NCBI GenBank assembly: GCA_903857665.1
Contig: CAIOFV010000110.1
Coordinates: 1-58,454, forward strand
DNA length: 58,454 nucleotides
Origin: an uncultured Myxococcales bacterium
GTDB lineage: Bacteria; Myxococcota_A; UBA9042; DTJE01
Reading direction: 5' to 3'
In this document: positions 36,299 to 44,290 of the stretch, piece after piece
Layout of the letters: each line of letters opens with the position of its first letter
Position numbering within the stretch: position 1 is the first letter of the stretch
Notes under the pieces: generated by a model
What the model saw: the letters and a program-made list of their open reading frames with translations, nothing else
Databases searched by the model: none
What the model was told of the DNA's origin: nothing
Position numbers and translations under genes: made by a program

Positions 36299-38974
36299 AT
36301 GGCAACGCCGGTTTCGAACCTGCAGATCGAGGAGAACTGGACCCGCTGGTTGATCGAGCGGAACCGGCGCGGGGCCGTCATCGCCTTCTGGCTGACCATC
36401 ATCATCTACCCGCTGTTCGGGATCCTGGACTGGCTGGTCGTCCCGCGCGAATGGCTGATCTGGATGTTCGTGACGCGCGCGGTGGTCGTCGCATGGGCCA
36501 TCTTCCACCTGGCATCCCTGCGGACGTCCTGGTTCGAAAAACACTGGCGCTTGTACACGTCCACCCATGCCCTCGTCCTGGCCCTTGGAATCGTCGTGAT
36601 GGTGATACCCCTGGGCGGGTTCCCGTCCAGCTACTACGCGGGCATCAACCTGAGCCAGGTCGGCGTGGGCCTGCTGTTCGTCTGGACGTGGAAGCACGCC
36701 GCCATCACGTACTCGATCATCTTCGTGTCGTACCTGGTTGCCTGCGCGCTCCTTGCGAACGGCTCGTCGGCGGACTGGATCGCCGGCGCGCCCAACCTCT
36801 TCTTCCTGGCATCGACCGCGACCGTGGTCACTGCCGCGCACGGGTTCGTCCGGAAATCCGCCTACGAGCAACTGGTGAACCAGTTGACCCTGGAACACAC
36901 CAAGAGCTCGCTGGAGCAGGCGCACGAGCATCTGAAGCAGCTGGACAAGTTCAAGACGCAGTTCTTCGCGAACATCACGCACGAACTGAAGACGCCGCTG
37001 GCGATGATCCTGTCGCCGCTGGAACTGATGTCGTCGGGGGACATGGGGCGGTTCTCCGACGAGCAGAGCGCCACCCTCCAGACGATGCACCGCAACGGCA
37101 TGAAGCTGCTGAAGCTGATCCAGGACCTCCTGGACCTGTCCAAGTTGGAGGAGTCCCGGATTCGCCTGCGCGTGGTCGACAACGACCTGGTGGGCTACCT
37201 GCGCGGCCTGGTGCAGTCGGTGATGCCGCTGGCCCAGCGGAAGCGCATCGAGATGACCTTCGAGTCCGACGTCAGCCAGGCGGTCCTGACCTATGACCAG
37301 GACCGGCTGGAGCGCGTGTTCGTGAACCTGCTGTCCAACGCGGCCAAGTTCACGCCCGAGGGGGGACACATCCGGATTCGCATGCTGGACACGCCGGAGC
37401 ATGTCGTCGTGTCCGTGGCGGACGATGGTCCCGGCTTCCCGGCGGACAAGGCCGAACGGGTGTTCGAGCGGTTCTACCAGGTCGACATGGCGGGCACCCG
37501 GAAGTACGGGGGCACGGGCATCGGGCTGGCGCTGGCCAAGGAACTGGTCAACCTGCATGGCGGCCGCATCTGGGCCGAGGCCGAAGTGGGCAAGGGCGCG
37601 ACGTTCCACGTCCAGTTGTTCAAGGGGCGCGACCACTTCCGGCCCGAGGCGCTGGACCGTCGGTCCGAGGCCCACGACATGGCGAAGGGCAAGCGGTCCG
37701 ACGACCACAACGTGGTGGACTGGTCGGTGCAACTGGCGACCCGCGACGACTATCGCCTGCTGGACATCGCCGAGGCCACCGAGCGGCGGATCGTCGAGCG
37801 CGACGCGGACGAGTCGTCGCGGCCCTACACGGTGCTGGTGGTCGAGGATACGCCCGACGTCATTCGCCTGGTCCACATGAGCCTGCGCCAGCACTTCAAG
37901 ATCCTGGCCGCCGAGGACGGCGTGAAGGGACTGGAACTGGCGAAGCGGCTGCGGCCCGACCTGATCATCACCGACTACATGATGCCCGGGATGGACGGCA
38001 TGGAACTGGCGAGGTGCCTGCGGCAGGACCCGTCCTTGAAGGCGGCGCCGATCATCATGCTGACGGCCCGCGGCGACCTGGACGACCGCATCGCGGGCAT
38101 GGAGTCGGGCGTCAACCTGTACCTGACGAAGCCGTTCCACCCGAAGGAACTGCTGCAGTCGGTGCGGACGTTGCTGAACATCGAAGGCACGCACGCCGAC
38201 CTCATGCTGAACCAGCAGGTCGATTCGCTGGAAAAGGTCGCCAGCGGAATGGCCCACGAAATCAACAACCCGCTGAACTACATCAAGAATGCCGTGGCCC
38301 TGGTGAAGACCGACATGGGCAAGGTGGTGACGATCCTGAGGGGGGCTTCCGGCCGGCCGATGACCCCCGAGGAGGCGAAGATCCTCGACACGGCCGAGAC
38401 GCGCGCCAGGAAGATGTTCGAAACCGCCGACGCCGGCGTGCGGCGCATCGCGGGCACGGTCGAGTTGATGCGCAAGTACAGCCGCGAAGGGTACGCGCGG
38501 CGGGTCGAGGCCTACGACGTGTTCAGCGCGGTCAACGACGTGATCGACATCGTGCTGCCCGCGACCGGCCGCGACGTCCGGGTCGAAACGGACCTGCAGG
38601 GCAAGGGCCTGGTGGACTGCGTTCCCGAGGAGTTCCACCAGGTGCTGACCAACCTGATCCAGAACGCCATCGAGGCGTCGCCGGAGGAGGGAGGGCTGGT
38701 GCGGATCCGCGGGAGGGTCGAAGGCAACCAGGTGCTGCTGACGATACGTGACAACGGAGCGGGCATCCCGCGGGAGCAGAGGGATCGGATCTTCACGCCC
38801 TTCTTCACGACGAAGGGGCCGGGCCGAGGCATGGGCCTGGGCCTCACCATCGTGTGGCGCGTGGTGCATTCCCTGAAGGGCACCATCGACGTGGGGGGCG
38901 AAGAGGGTTCCGGCGCCGAATTCACGATCCGGGTGCCCCATGCCGGCGGTTCGCCAACGCAGGTCCCCGCTTGA
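36299..38974 (+). CDS. six-TM hybrid histidine kinase with two kinase cores (PhcS-PhcR-like fusion)
   Basis: An 891-residue membrane sensor. Six TM helices occupy about residues 25-180 (for example VIAFWLTIIIYPLFGILDWL and ITYSIIFVSYLVACALLA), with no large periplasmic domain, like PhcS/LqsS/CqsS quorum sensors. The first kinase core has His228 (FANITHELKTPLAM) and an ATPase (FVNLLSNAAKFTPEGG; GGTGIGLALAKELVNLHGG). A receiver follows with Asp559 (LIITDYMMPGMDG), then a second kinase core with His653 (ASGMAHEINNPLNY) and ATPase (LTNLIQNAIEASPEEGG; GRGMGLGLTIVWRVV). The order equals a sensor kinase joined to a receiver-kinase. An AGAAGGAC RBS lies within the methyltransferase gene. Confidence 0.92.
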   Translation: MATPVSNLQIEENWTRWLIERNRRGAVIAFWLTIIIYPLFGILDWLVVPREWLIWMFVTRAVVVAWAIFHLASLRTSWFEKHWRLYTSTHALVLALGIVVMVIPLGGFPSSYYAGINLSQVGVGLLFVWTWKHAAITYSIIFVSYLVACALLANGSSADWIAGAPNLFFLASTATVVTAAHGFVRKSAYEQLVNQLTLEHTKSSLEQAHEHLKQLDKFKTQFFANITHELKTPLAMILSPLELMSSGDMGRFSDEQSATLQTMHRNGMKLLKLIQDLLDLSKLEESRIRLRVVDNDLVGYLRGLVQSVMPLAQRKRIEMTFESDVSQAVLTYDQDRLERVFVNLLSNAAKFTPEGGHIRIRMLDTPEHVVVSVADDGPGFPADKAERVFERFYQVDMAGTRKYGGTGIGLALAKELVNLHGGRIWAEAEVGKGATFHVQLFKGRDHFRPEALDRRSEAHDMAKGKRSDDHNVVDWSVQLATRDDYRLLDIAEATERRIVERDADESSRPYTVLVVEDTPDVIRLVHMSLRQHFKILAAEDGVKGLELAKRLRPDLIITDYMMPGMDGMELARCLRQDPSLKAAPIIMLTARGDLDDRIAGMESGVNLYLTKPFHPKELLQSVRTLLNIEGTHADLMLNQQVDSLEKVASGMAHEINNPLNYIKNAVALVKTDMGKVVTILRGASGRPMTPEEAKILDTAETRARKMFETADAGVRRIAGTVELMRKYSREGYARRVEAYDVFSAVNDVIDIVLPATGRDVRVETDLQGKGLVDCVPEEFHQVLTNLIQNAIEASPEEGGLVRIRGRVEGNQVLLTIRDNGAGIPREQRDRIFTPFFTTKGPGRGMGLGLTIVWRVVHSLKGTIDVGGEEGSGAEFTIRVPHAGGSPTQVPA

Positions 38975-39028
38975 CCGATGCATCCTTCGGGCAGGGCGAT
39001 TGCCTGTCGTAAGTCCCACGAAATTCAC

Positions 39029-39057
39029 TTGACTTCGGACGTGTGAACAAAGAATAT
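39029..39057 (+). promoter_or_regulatory. sigma-70-like promoter for the Cys-rich lipoprotein gene
   Basis: TTGACT at 39029-39034, 17 nt, GAATAT at 39052-39057 (AATATT with 18 nt). The start codon lies 63 nt downstream. Confidence 0.5.
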
Positions 39058-39119
39058 TCCCGGGATTGACTGGGCACGGGTGGCCCGCGCCTCTCTTGGG
39101 ATTGGCAGGAGTGAATACG

Positions 39120-40244
39120 ATGAAGCGTTTTGTGGGGATCGTCGTGGTGTTGGCGCTGGCCGGCCTTTACAGCGCCTGTTCCAGTTCGAAGTCGACCGCT
39201 GATCAGGACATCGTGATCGGTGACATCAGTCACGACACGTCCGCGGACGTCAAGGACACCGGCAAGGACACTGTCACCGACACCGCCCGTGACACGCCGG
39301 CCACGGAAGGGATCGTCGAGGACACCCAGGGCGTGGACAACCCGCCGCCCCCGGACAACGGCGTTGACACCCCCATCGTGACGGACGTTCCCGTCGGGAC
39401 GGACGTTCCCGTGACGACCGATACCATTGGTTGCAACGATGACTCCGTCGGTTCCTGCAAGGCCGTCTACGCCTGCGAAAACGACTGCAACGCCGATGCG
39501 ACCGGTGACGCCTGCCGCCAGGAGTGCCAGGCGAAGCTGTCGGCCCGCGGCCTCCAGGACTACCAGACGTTCAACACGTGCCTGCAGCAGAACTGCTCCA
39601 CGGCGACGACCAACGCCGAGTTCAACGCGTGCCTCGAGGCCAAGTGCCTGCCTCAGTACTACGGCTGCTTCTGGGGTTGCCAGTACGACAAGTGCCCGGC
39701 GCTGGTCGGCTGCCTGATGGCCTGCCCGGCCGACGATCCGACCACCACCACCGTTGACGAGCACAGCGTGTGCCTGGGCAACTGCTGGAGCGGCGGCACC
39801 ACGGCCGCCCAGGTCGACCTGCAGACCGCGATCGACTGCACCAACGCGGCCTGCCCGGTCTGCTCCGTCACCAACCCGACGGCTGCCCAGACGACCGAGT
39901 GCAACAATTGCTGGAACACCGCGACGGCCGGCACCTGCTCCGCCGACTGGGACAAGTGCACCGAGTACGGCACCAAGAAGTGCGGCGAAATGCTGACCTG
40001 CGTGAACGGCTGCACGGACACGAACTGCTCGCAGGTGTGCCTGTCCTCCGGCACCAAGAGCGCCGGCCTGCTGTGGAACACGATGATCGATTGCGCCAAC
40101 ACGTCTTGCGCGTCCTCCTGCCCGGACAACCCGACCGCGGCCCAGACGACGGCTTGCAACACGTGCTTCAACGCGGCGCTCAATTCGGGCGGCGCGTGCG
40201 CGGACAAGACCCTGGCTTGCCAGAACGACGCGGCGGCCCAGTAG
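39120..40244 (+). CDS. Cys-rich lipoprotein with Asp/Thr/Val linker
   Basis: A 374-residue lipoprotein: signal with lipobox YSAC (Cys20), then an 80-residue linker rich in Asp, Thr, Val and Pro (repeats such as TDVPVGTDVPVTTD), then a Cys-dense body with recurring C-x3-C and CxxxC patterns and two near-identical NPTAAQTT(E/A)CN repeats (about residues 257 and 341). No enzymatic domain is seen. This linker-plus-cysteine layout recurs at 40330, 141 and 56720. The body may form tandem disulfide-bonded helical hairpins. GCAGGAG precedes the ATG. Confidence 0.8.
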   Translation: MKRFVGIVVVLALAGLYSACSSSKSTADQDIVIGDISHDTSADVKDTGKDTVTDTARDTPATEGIVEDTQGVDNPPPPDNGVDTPIVTDVPVGTDVPVTTDTIGCNDDSVGSCKAVYACENDCNADATGDACRQECQAKLSARGLQDYQTFNTCLQQNCSTATTNAEFNACLEAKCLPQYYGCFWGCQYDKCPALVGCLMACPADDPTTTTVDEHSVCLGNCWSGGTTAAQVDLQTAIDCTNAACPVCSVTNPTAAQTTECNNCWNTATAGTCSADWDKCTEYGTKKCGEMLTCVNGCTDTNCSQVCLSSGTKSAGLLWNTMIDCANTSCASSCPDNPTAAQTTACNTCFNAALNSGGACADKTLACQNDAAAQ

Positions 40245-40277
40245 CCGTCCGTTCCGGCATCACCTGATCGGAAGAAG

Positions 40278-40319
40278 GGGGGCCGGCAGCCAGGTGCTGT
40301 CGGCCCCCTGTTCGTTTGA
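40278..40319 (+). terminator. hairpin resembling an intrinsic terminator
   Basis: A 12-bp stem (40278-40289 with 40297-40308, one G-U pair) and 7-nt loop, followed by TGTTCGTTTG. The T tract is interrupted, so termination may be partial. It lies between the two Cys-rich lipoprotein genes. Confidence 0.6.
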
Positions 40320-40329
40320 GGGGGGGGCA

Positions 40330-41094
40330 ATGAAGACGAGTCGGTGGTTCGTGATCCTGGCGATGGTCGTGTCGACCGCGGTGTGGGCATGCAGCAGCAG
40401 CGGGGACAGCAAGGACGTCGTCAGCGCGGATGTACCGACGGACGTCCAGCCTCCGGTGGACACGGTCGAGGATCCGGGCACTCCGCGTGACCCGGGAACG
40501 CTCGATCCGGGGATGGACCCGGGCACGGACCCGGGCACCACCGACGTCGTCGTGGCCGACACTCCCCCCGTCGATGTCCCGGCCGGTTGTCCCGCGGTGA
40601 TTTCCGGGCCGACCTGCAGCGCGATTGCGGCGTGTGCCCTGCAGTGCACCGATTCGGGCCGCGAGGCCGCGTGCGTCGGCACCGCCGATGCAGCCGAAAA
40701 GACCAAGTGGGAAGCGTTGCGGGATTGCCTGGCGACCGCGGCCTGCCCGAAGGTGTTCGACAACGAGCAGTTCACGGATTGCGTGACGACGACGTGCGCT
40801 GATGCCTTCGCCGGGTGCTTCTCGGCCACTGCCGGCAAGTGCTGCGCCATCGTGAACTGCCGCAAGGAATGCGACCCCGACGACCCGTCCTGCCCGATGC
40901 GCTGCTATGGGCTGGCGTCCAAGGTGGAGCAGGCCGTGTTCGTCACGTACAAGGATTGCGTGCTGGGCACGGTGTGCGCCTCGACAGACGTGCGGGCGAA
41001 CGGTTGGCCCACGTGGACCTGCGAGGAGTATTCGCAGAACCACAACTGCCCGATCCAGGCCCAGAACTGCTTCCCGACGTCCGGCTGCAACTGA
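40330..41094 (+). CDS. Cys-rich lipoprotein, related to the upstream gene
   Basis: A 254-residue lipoprotein with lipobox VWAC, a Pro/Asp/Gly/Thr linker (repeated DPGT and MDPG units, about residues 30-80), and a Cys-rich body of about 165 residues (CSAIAACALQC; CLATAACPKVF; CCAIVNCRKEC). The body pattern of paired cysteines four residues apart is shared with the 39120 product, so these are probably paralogues. A G-run RBS lies just before the ATG. No separate promoter is seen between the hairpin and the ATG. Confidence 0.78.
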   Translation: MKTSRWFVILAMVVSTAVWACSSSGDSKDVVSADVPTDVQPPVDTVEDPGTPRDPGTLDPGMDPGTDPGTTDVVVADTPPVDVPAGCPAVISGPTCSAIAACALQCTDSGREAACVGTADAAEKTKWEALRDCLATAACPKVFDNEQFTDCVTTTCADAFAGCFSATAGKCCAIVNCRKECDPDDPSCPMRCYGLASKVEQAVFVTYKDCVLGTVCASTDVRANGWPTWTCEEYSQNHNCPIQAQNCFPTSGCN

Positions 41095-41172
41095 CGCCGA
41101 GCGCCCAGGGCTTTCCGCCGCGCTTCCTTGTGCTCCTCGGTCCCGGTGCACCACATATCCCCGGAACCGCTA

Positions 41173-41201
41173 TTGACGCTCCCCGGAAAGCGGACGATAT
41201 T
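41173..41201 (+). promoter_or_regulatory. sigma-70-like promoter for the membrane protein gene
   Basis: TTGACG at 41173-41178, 17 nt, GATATT at 41196-41201; start codon 36 nt downstream. Confidence 0.55.
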
Positions 41202-41236
41202 ACGCGGGTATTTTGAGACCCCTTGGGAGGGACCAC

Positions 41237-41998
41237 ATGAGGCGGGTGGCGCTGATTGCCGCTGTGGCTACGATGACGCTGTTCGGTGGCAAGGCCAGCG
41301 CGGGGACCCTGCAGACCATCGACGGCACCCTTTACACCGGTGTGGTCGAACAGGTCAGCGAGATCGGTGTGAAGTTCCTGTGGGAAAAGGAAAAGGACCA
41401 GCCCGAGGAGATCAAGATCAAGAAGGCGGACCTCCTGTTCCGGGCACAGGGAAACAAGGCCGAGCTCCGGGACATCCCGTACACGTCGATCGCGAAGATC
41501 GAGGGTGTGCCGGTGGATCGATTCCCCCCCCTGTTCAACTACAACCTGTTCTTTCGTACGATCCAGGAGGTCGAAGCGGGGCGGATCCGGGTTTCGGCGT
41601 CCGGGGATTTCTACCGGCAGGTGAAGTCGGCGTCGGTGCTGCTGATCGTGTTGCTGGTGCTGGTGCCCCTGCTCCTCTCGCTGGTTTCGACGGTGCTTCC
41701 CGGTGAACGGCTGTCCTTCTTCGGGGGGGTCGGGTTCGCGGTCATGTTCACGCTTATCGGCATGGGCGCTGCACTCGGGTGCGGGCTGTTGACCACGGCG
41801 ATCCCGGCAATGGCCTCCGCCGGTGCCCAGATCGGGCTGACGGCGGCGATCGTGCTGATCCTGGCCCTGGTGACGCACATGGGTACCAGCCACTCCTTCT
41901 GGCAGGGGATCGCATTCACGGTCGTCTGGGGTGCGTCCCTGCTGCTGGCAGGCCGCCTGGCGGCCCGCCTGGCCGGCGTCGGGGACATGGGCGTGTAG
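41237..41998 (+). CDS. exported/membrane protein of unknown function
   Basis: A 253-residue protein with a signal peptide (VALIAAVATMTLFGGKASAG), a beta-rich periplasmic domain of about 100 residues (GTLYTGVVEQVSEIGVKFLW; TSIAKIEGVPVDRFPP) and then about four TM helices from residue 135 to the end (SVLLIVLLVLVPLLLSLVS; ILALVTHMGTSHSFWQG). The beta part has the look of an SH3/LSm-like small barrel that begins many myxobacterial envelope proteins. GGGAGG precedes the ATG. I do not recognise the family. Confidence 0.7.
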   Translation: MRRVALIAAVATMTLFGGKASAGTLQTIDGTLYTGVVEQVSEIGVKFLWEKEKDQPEEIKIKKADLLFRAQGNKAELRDIPYTSIAKIEGVPVDRFPPLFNYNLFFRTIQEVEAGRIRVSASGDFYRQVKSASVLLIVLLVLVPLLLSLVSTVLPGERLSFFGGVGFAVMFTLIGMGAALGCGLLTTAIPAMASAGAQIGLTAAIVLILALVTHMGTSHSFWQGIAFTVVWGASLLLAGRLAARLAGVGDMGV

Positions 41999-42016
41999 GG
42001 AGTCGTCGCCGGAAGC

Positions 42017-42673
42017 CTATCGATCGTCGTCCGGGCCACCCGGCCCTGCCAGGGCCGTTTCATCCGATTCCCGTAGCACGCGTGCCAGTTCTTCGCGGAT
42101 CATCGCTTCGGCCAGTTCGGGCACCACGCGCCGAGCGACCTCCTCGACCACCTTCCGGGCCGCTTCCGCGACCACGCGCTCGACCTCCCGCCTGACCAGC
42201 TCGGCGATGGCCTCGGACCCGGAAGCGGGGGAGGGCGACGAAAGGGGTGGCAGGGGCGGGAGGACAGGGGCAGGCGCGTCGAGGGCTTCGGCACTGCCCC
42301 GGGAAGGCCAGGCGGATTCGAGCGCGCCGGACAGGGCATCCAGAAGGCCCCGGGCCGTGAACGGCACCGGCAGGACGCGGGTCCGGGGCCCCGGGGGGTC
42401 GGGAAGAGGTCGGGCCGAAGACAACAGCACCACCTCCGTGCCGTCTCCGACGAGCCGTTCGAGAAGCGCGGCGTCCAGGCCGCCGGCTTGCAGATCCTCG
42501 GCCGCGACGATGACCACCCGGGATCGGGTTTCGTCGAGCGCCTTTCGAAAGTCCCCCAGGGTTCCTGTCGGAATCGCGGTGCGACCCTGCTGGGACAGGG
42601 CCATCCGTACCATCACGTGGATGCCGCGGCTGGAGGCCCACAGGGGGATCGGGCGGTGGCCGTCACCGGTCAT
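42017..42673 (-). CDS. degenerate receiver-like protein with amphipathic C-terminal helix
   Basis: A 218-residue soluble protein. The N-terminal 110 residues look like a receiver or similar alpha/beta fold (VVIVAAEDLQ; TEVVLLSSARPLPDP; PFTARGLLDALSGALE), but no phosphoacceptor Asp is apparent at the expected strand end. A Pro/Ser-rich linker follows, then a long helix (REVERVVAEAARKVVEEVAR; VPELAEAMIREELARVLRE) like the C-terminal helix found on some deltaproteobacterial response regulators. GAGGGAAGG precedes the ATG. It starts 26 nt downstream of rnpB on the same strand. Role unknown. Confidence 0.65.
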   Translation of the reverse strand: MTGDGHRPIPLWASSRGIHVMVRMALSQQGRTAIPTGTLGDFRKALDETRSRVVIVAAEDLQAGGLDAALLERLVGDGTEVVLLSSARPLPDPPGPRTRVLPVPFTARGLLDALSGALESAWPSRGSAEALDAPAPVLPPLPPLSSPSPASGSEAIAELVRREVERVVAEAARKVVEEVARRVVPELAEAMIREELARVLRESDETALAGPGGPDDDR

Positions 42674-42698
42674 CCTTCCCTCGTTGGCAGAACGGGTC

Positions 42699-43079
42699 GT
42701 CGGTCATGGCGGCCCGTAAGCCGGGTTCTGTCCGGAGGCCTCGTTGCCGGGGCCTCCGTGGCGACCATTCCTCTACTGCGCACGTTGCCGTGCGCCTCCA
42801 GCGACACAACCCGGGGGCATCGGACGGGCCGCCCGCCCCCTGTTCGGTCTTGCTCCGGGTGGGGTTTTCCGACGGCCGTGTCGCCACGACCGTCCGTGGG
42901 CTCTTACCCCACGTTTTCACCCTTGCCCGTGGCCCGAAAGCCACTGGCGGTCTGTTTTCTGTGGCACTGTCCTTGGGGTTGCCCCCACCGGGCGTTACCC
43001 GGCACCCTGCCCTGTGGAGCCCGGACTTTCCTCCGACGGCACGAGGCCGCCGGCGGCCGCCTGGACCGCCATGACCGAC
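42699..43079 (-). ncRNA. rnpB: RNase P RNA (bacterial type A)
   Basis: The catalytic RNA that matures tRNA 5' ends. On the minus strand the universally conserved 5' part GGAGGAAAGTCCGGGCTCC and ACAGGGCAGGGTGCCGGGTA and the 3' part ACAGAACCCGGCTTA are present in order with the expected 380-nt spacing; GAGCAAGACCGAACAGGG and AAAACCCCACCCGG match the conserved core and 3' CCA-binding GGTG-type region. The outer helix P1 pairs GTCGGTCATGGCGG with its perfect complement at the other end (14 bp), and this defines the ends used here. Confidence 0.95.
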
Positions 43080-43159
43080 GGCGGGAGGATAACACATCAG
43101 GGGGCGGGAACCAGGAGCCTGTCGGGAAATTCCATACGAACTCCATTTCCAGGCAGGCG

Positions 43160-44290
43160 CTAGTGCATCTGCTTGTACACGCCGGGCATTTCACGTTCGA
43201 TGTCCCGTAGGACCCCCTCGGGGATCCCTGTGGCGGACTGGGCCTGGCCCAGGATCTTGACCGCCAGCGTGGCCATCACGACCACCAGCAGGACCCAACT
43301 GGTGACCCGCAGGGCGATGTCCACCCGGCGGGCGTGATCGGCCATGTACTGTTCGGCGAGCCGGGCCAGGACCTCGTCAAGGTCTCCGCCGCGCTCTCCG
43401 CCGGTGACGGTCAACAGGTCGGCCGAAGGGAGGAAATCGACCGCGTCGATGGCGGAGGACAGGTCCGAACCCGACTCCACGCGCCGGGCGATTTCGCGGC
43501 ACACGTCCATCGCCGACGGGTCGGCGGAGGCCAGGCCGGCCAGACGGAGGGTTTCGGGCAGGCCCAGGCCGGACGAAAGTGCGATGGCGGCGGCGTGAAG
43601 CGTGTCGGCGCGGACGCGCGGCCGGTACAGGTCCCGGACCAGCGGCAGGTTCCAGGCCAGGCGACGCAGGGAAGGGACGAGGTCCAGTCGGGTCAGGATC
43701 GCCGGGGCGAGGGCGGCCAGAAGGGCAACCAGGGCGAGGATTCCGACACCCATGCCTGCCTGGACGAGATAGCCCCTGACTCCGCTGGACGACACGAGGC
43801 TGGGGAGGGGCAGCGACAGCGCGGACATGGTCAGCAGGAAGGCCGGGTATGCCGCCGACCGCCACAGTTGGCGCCGGACCTCGGATCGGCGCCCCAGGGT
43901 GACGGCGAGCCGACCCAGCACTTCGGGGAGGCGCCCCGTGCGCTCGCCGACCTCCAGCAGGCCCCGCTCGCCCGGGGAGAAAAGTTCCGGGGCCCGGGCG
44001 GCGGCGTCCGCCAGGAGGGCGCCGTCGCGGAGGCCCTGCGCCATCGAGGCAAGCGCGGTCGTCAGGGCCCGGTTCCGCGAGGCCGTTCGCAGGTCGTCGA
44101 GGGCCTCGACCAGCGAGCGTCCGCCGGCGAGCAATCGACCCAGGGATTCGGCGACCCGGACTCGGAGGTGGATGGGAATCCGCGAGCGCAGGCCGGCCGG
44201 GAGTCTGGGCAGCGTCGCCTGGGTGGCCGGCTCCTTCCGCCGCGCGCTGAAGACGGACGGGGAGGGCCCGCCACGCTCGGGGGGCTTCAC
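43160..44290 (-). CDS. type II secretion / type IV pilus inner-membrane protein GspF/PilC
   Basis: A 376-residue polytopic platform protein that couples the assembly ATPase to pilus or pseudopilus growth. Two T2SS-F repeats are visible: LGRLLAGGRSLVEALDDLRT with GLLEVGERTGRLPEVLGRLA, and LSSGLGLPETLRLAG with LLTVTGGERGGDLDEVLARL. TM helices flank them (SWVLLVVVMATLAVKI near the end). The GTG at 44290 overlaps the stop of the preceding lipoprotein gene (GTGA), implying coupling. No ATPase or pseudopilin gene adjoins it. It could work with the prepilin peptidase at 7952. Confidence 0.85.
   Translation of the reverse strand: MKPPERGGPSPSVFSARRKEPATQATLPRLPAGLRSRIPIHLRVRVAESLGRLLAGGRSLVEALDDLRTASRNRALTTALASMAQGLRDGALLADAAARAPELFSPGERGLLEVGERTGRLPEVLGRLAVTLGRRSEVRRQLWRSAAYPAFLLTMSALSLPLPSLVSSSGVRGYLVQAGMGVGILALVALLAALAPAILTRLDLVPSLRRLAWNLPLVRDLYRPRVRADTLHAAAIALSSGLGLPETLRLAGLASADPSAMDVCREIARRVESGSDLSSAIDAVDFLPSADLLTVTGGERGGDLDEVLARLAEQYMADHARRVDIALRVTSWVLLVVVMATLAVKILGQAQSATGIPEGVLRDIEREMPGVYKQMH

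Noticed and set aside
34634..39028. A 1464-codon open frame on the minus strand
   Set aside because: Antisense to the PhcB-like and hybrid kinase genes; no domain or RBS, and composition typical of antisense frames in this genome.
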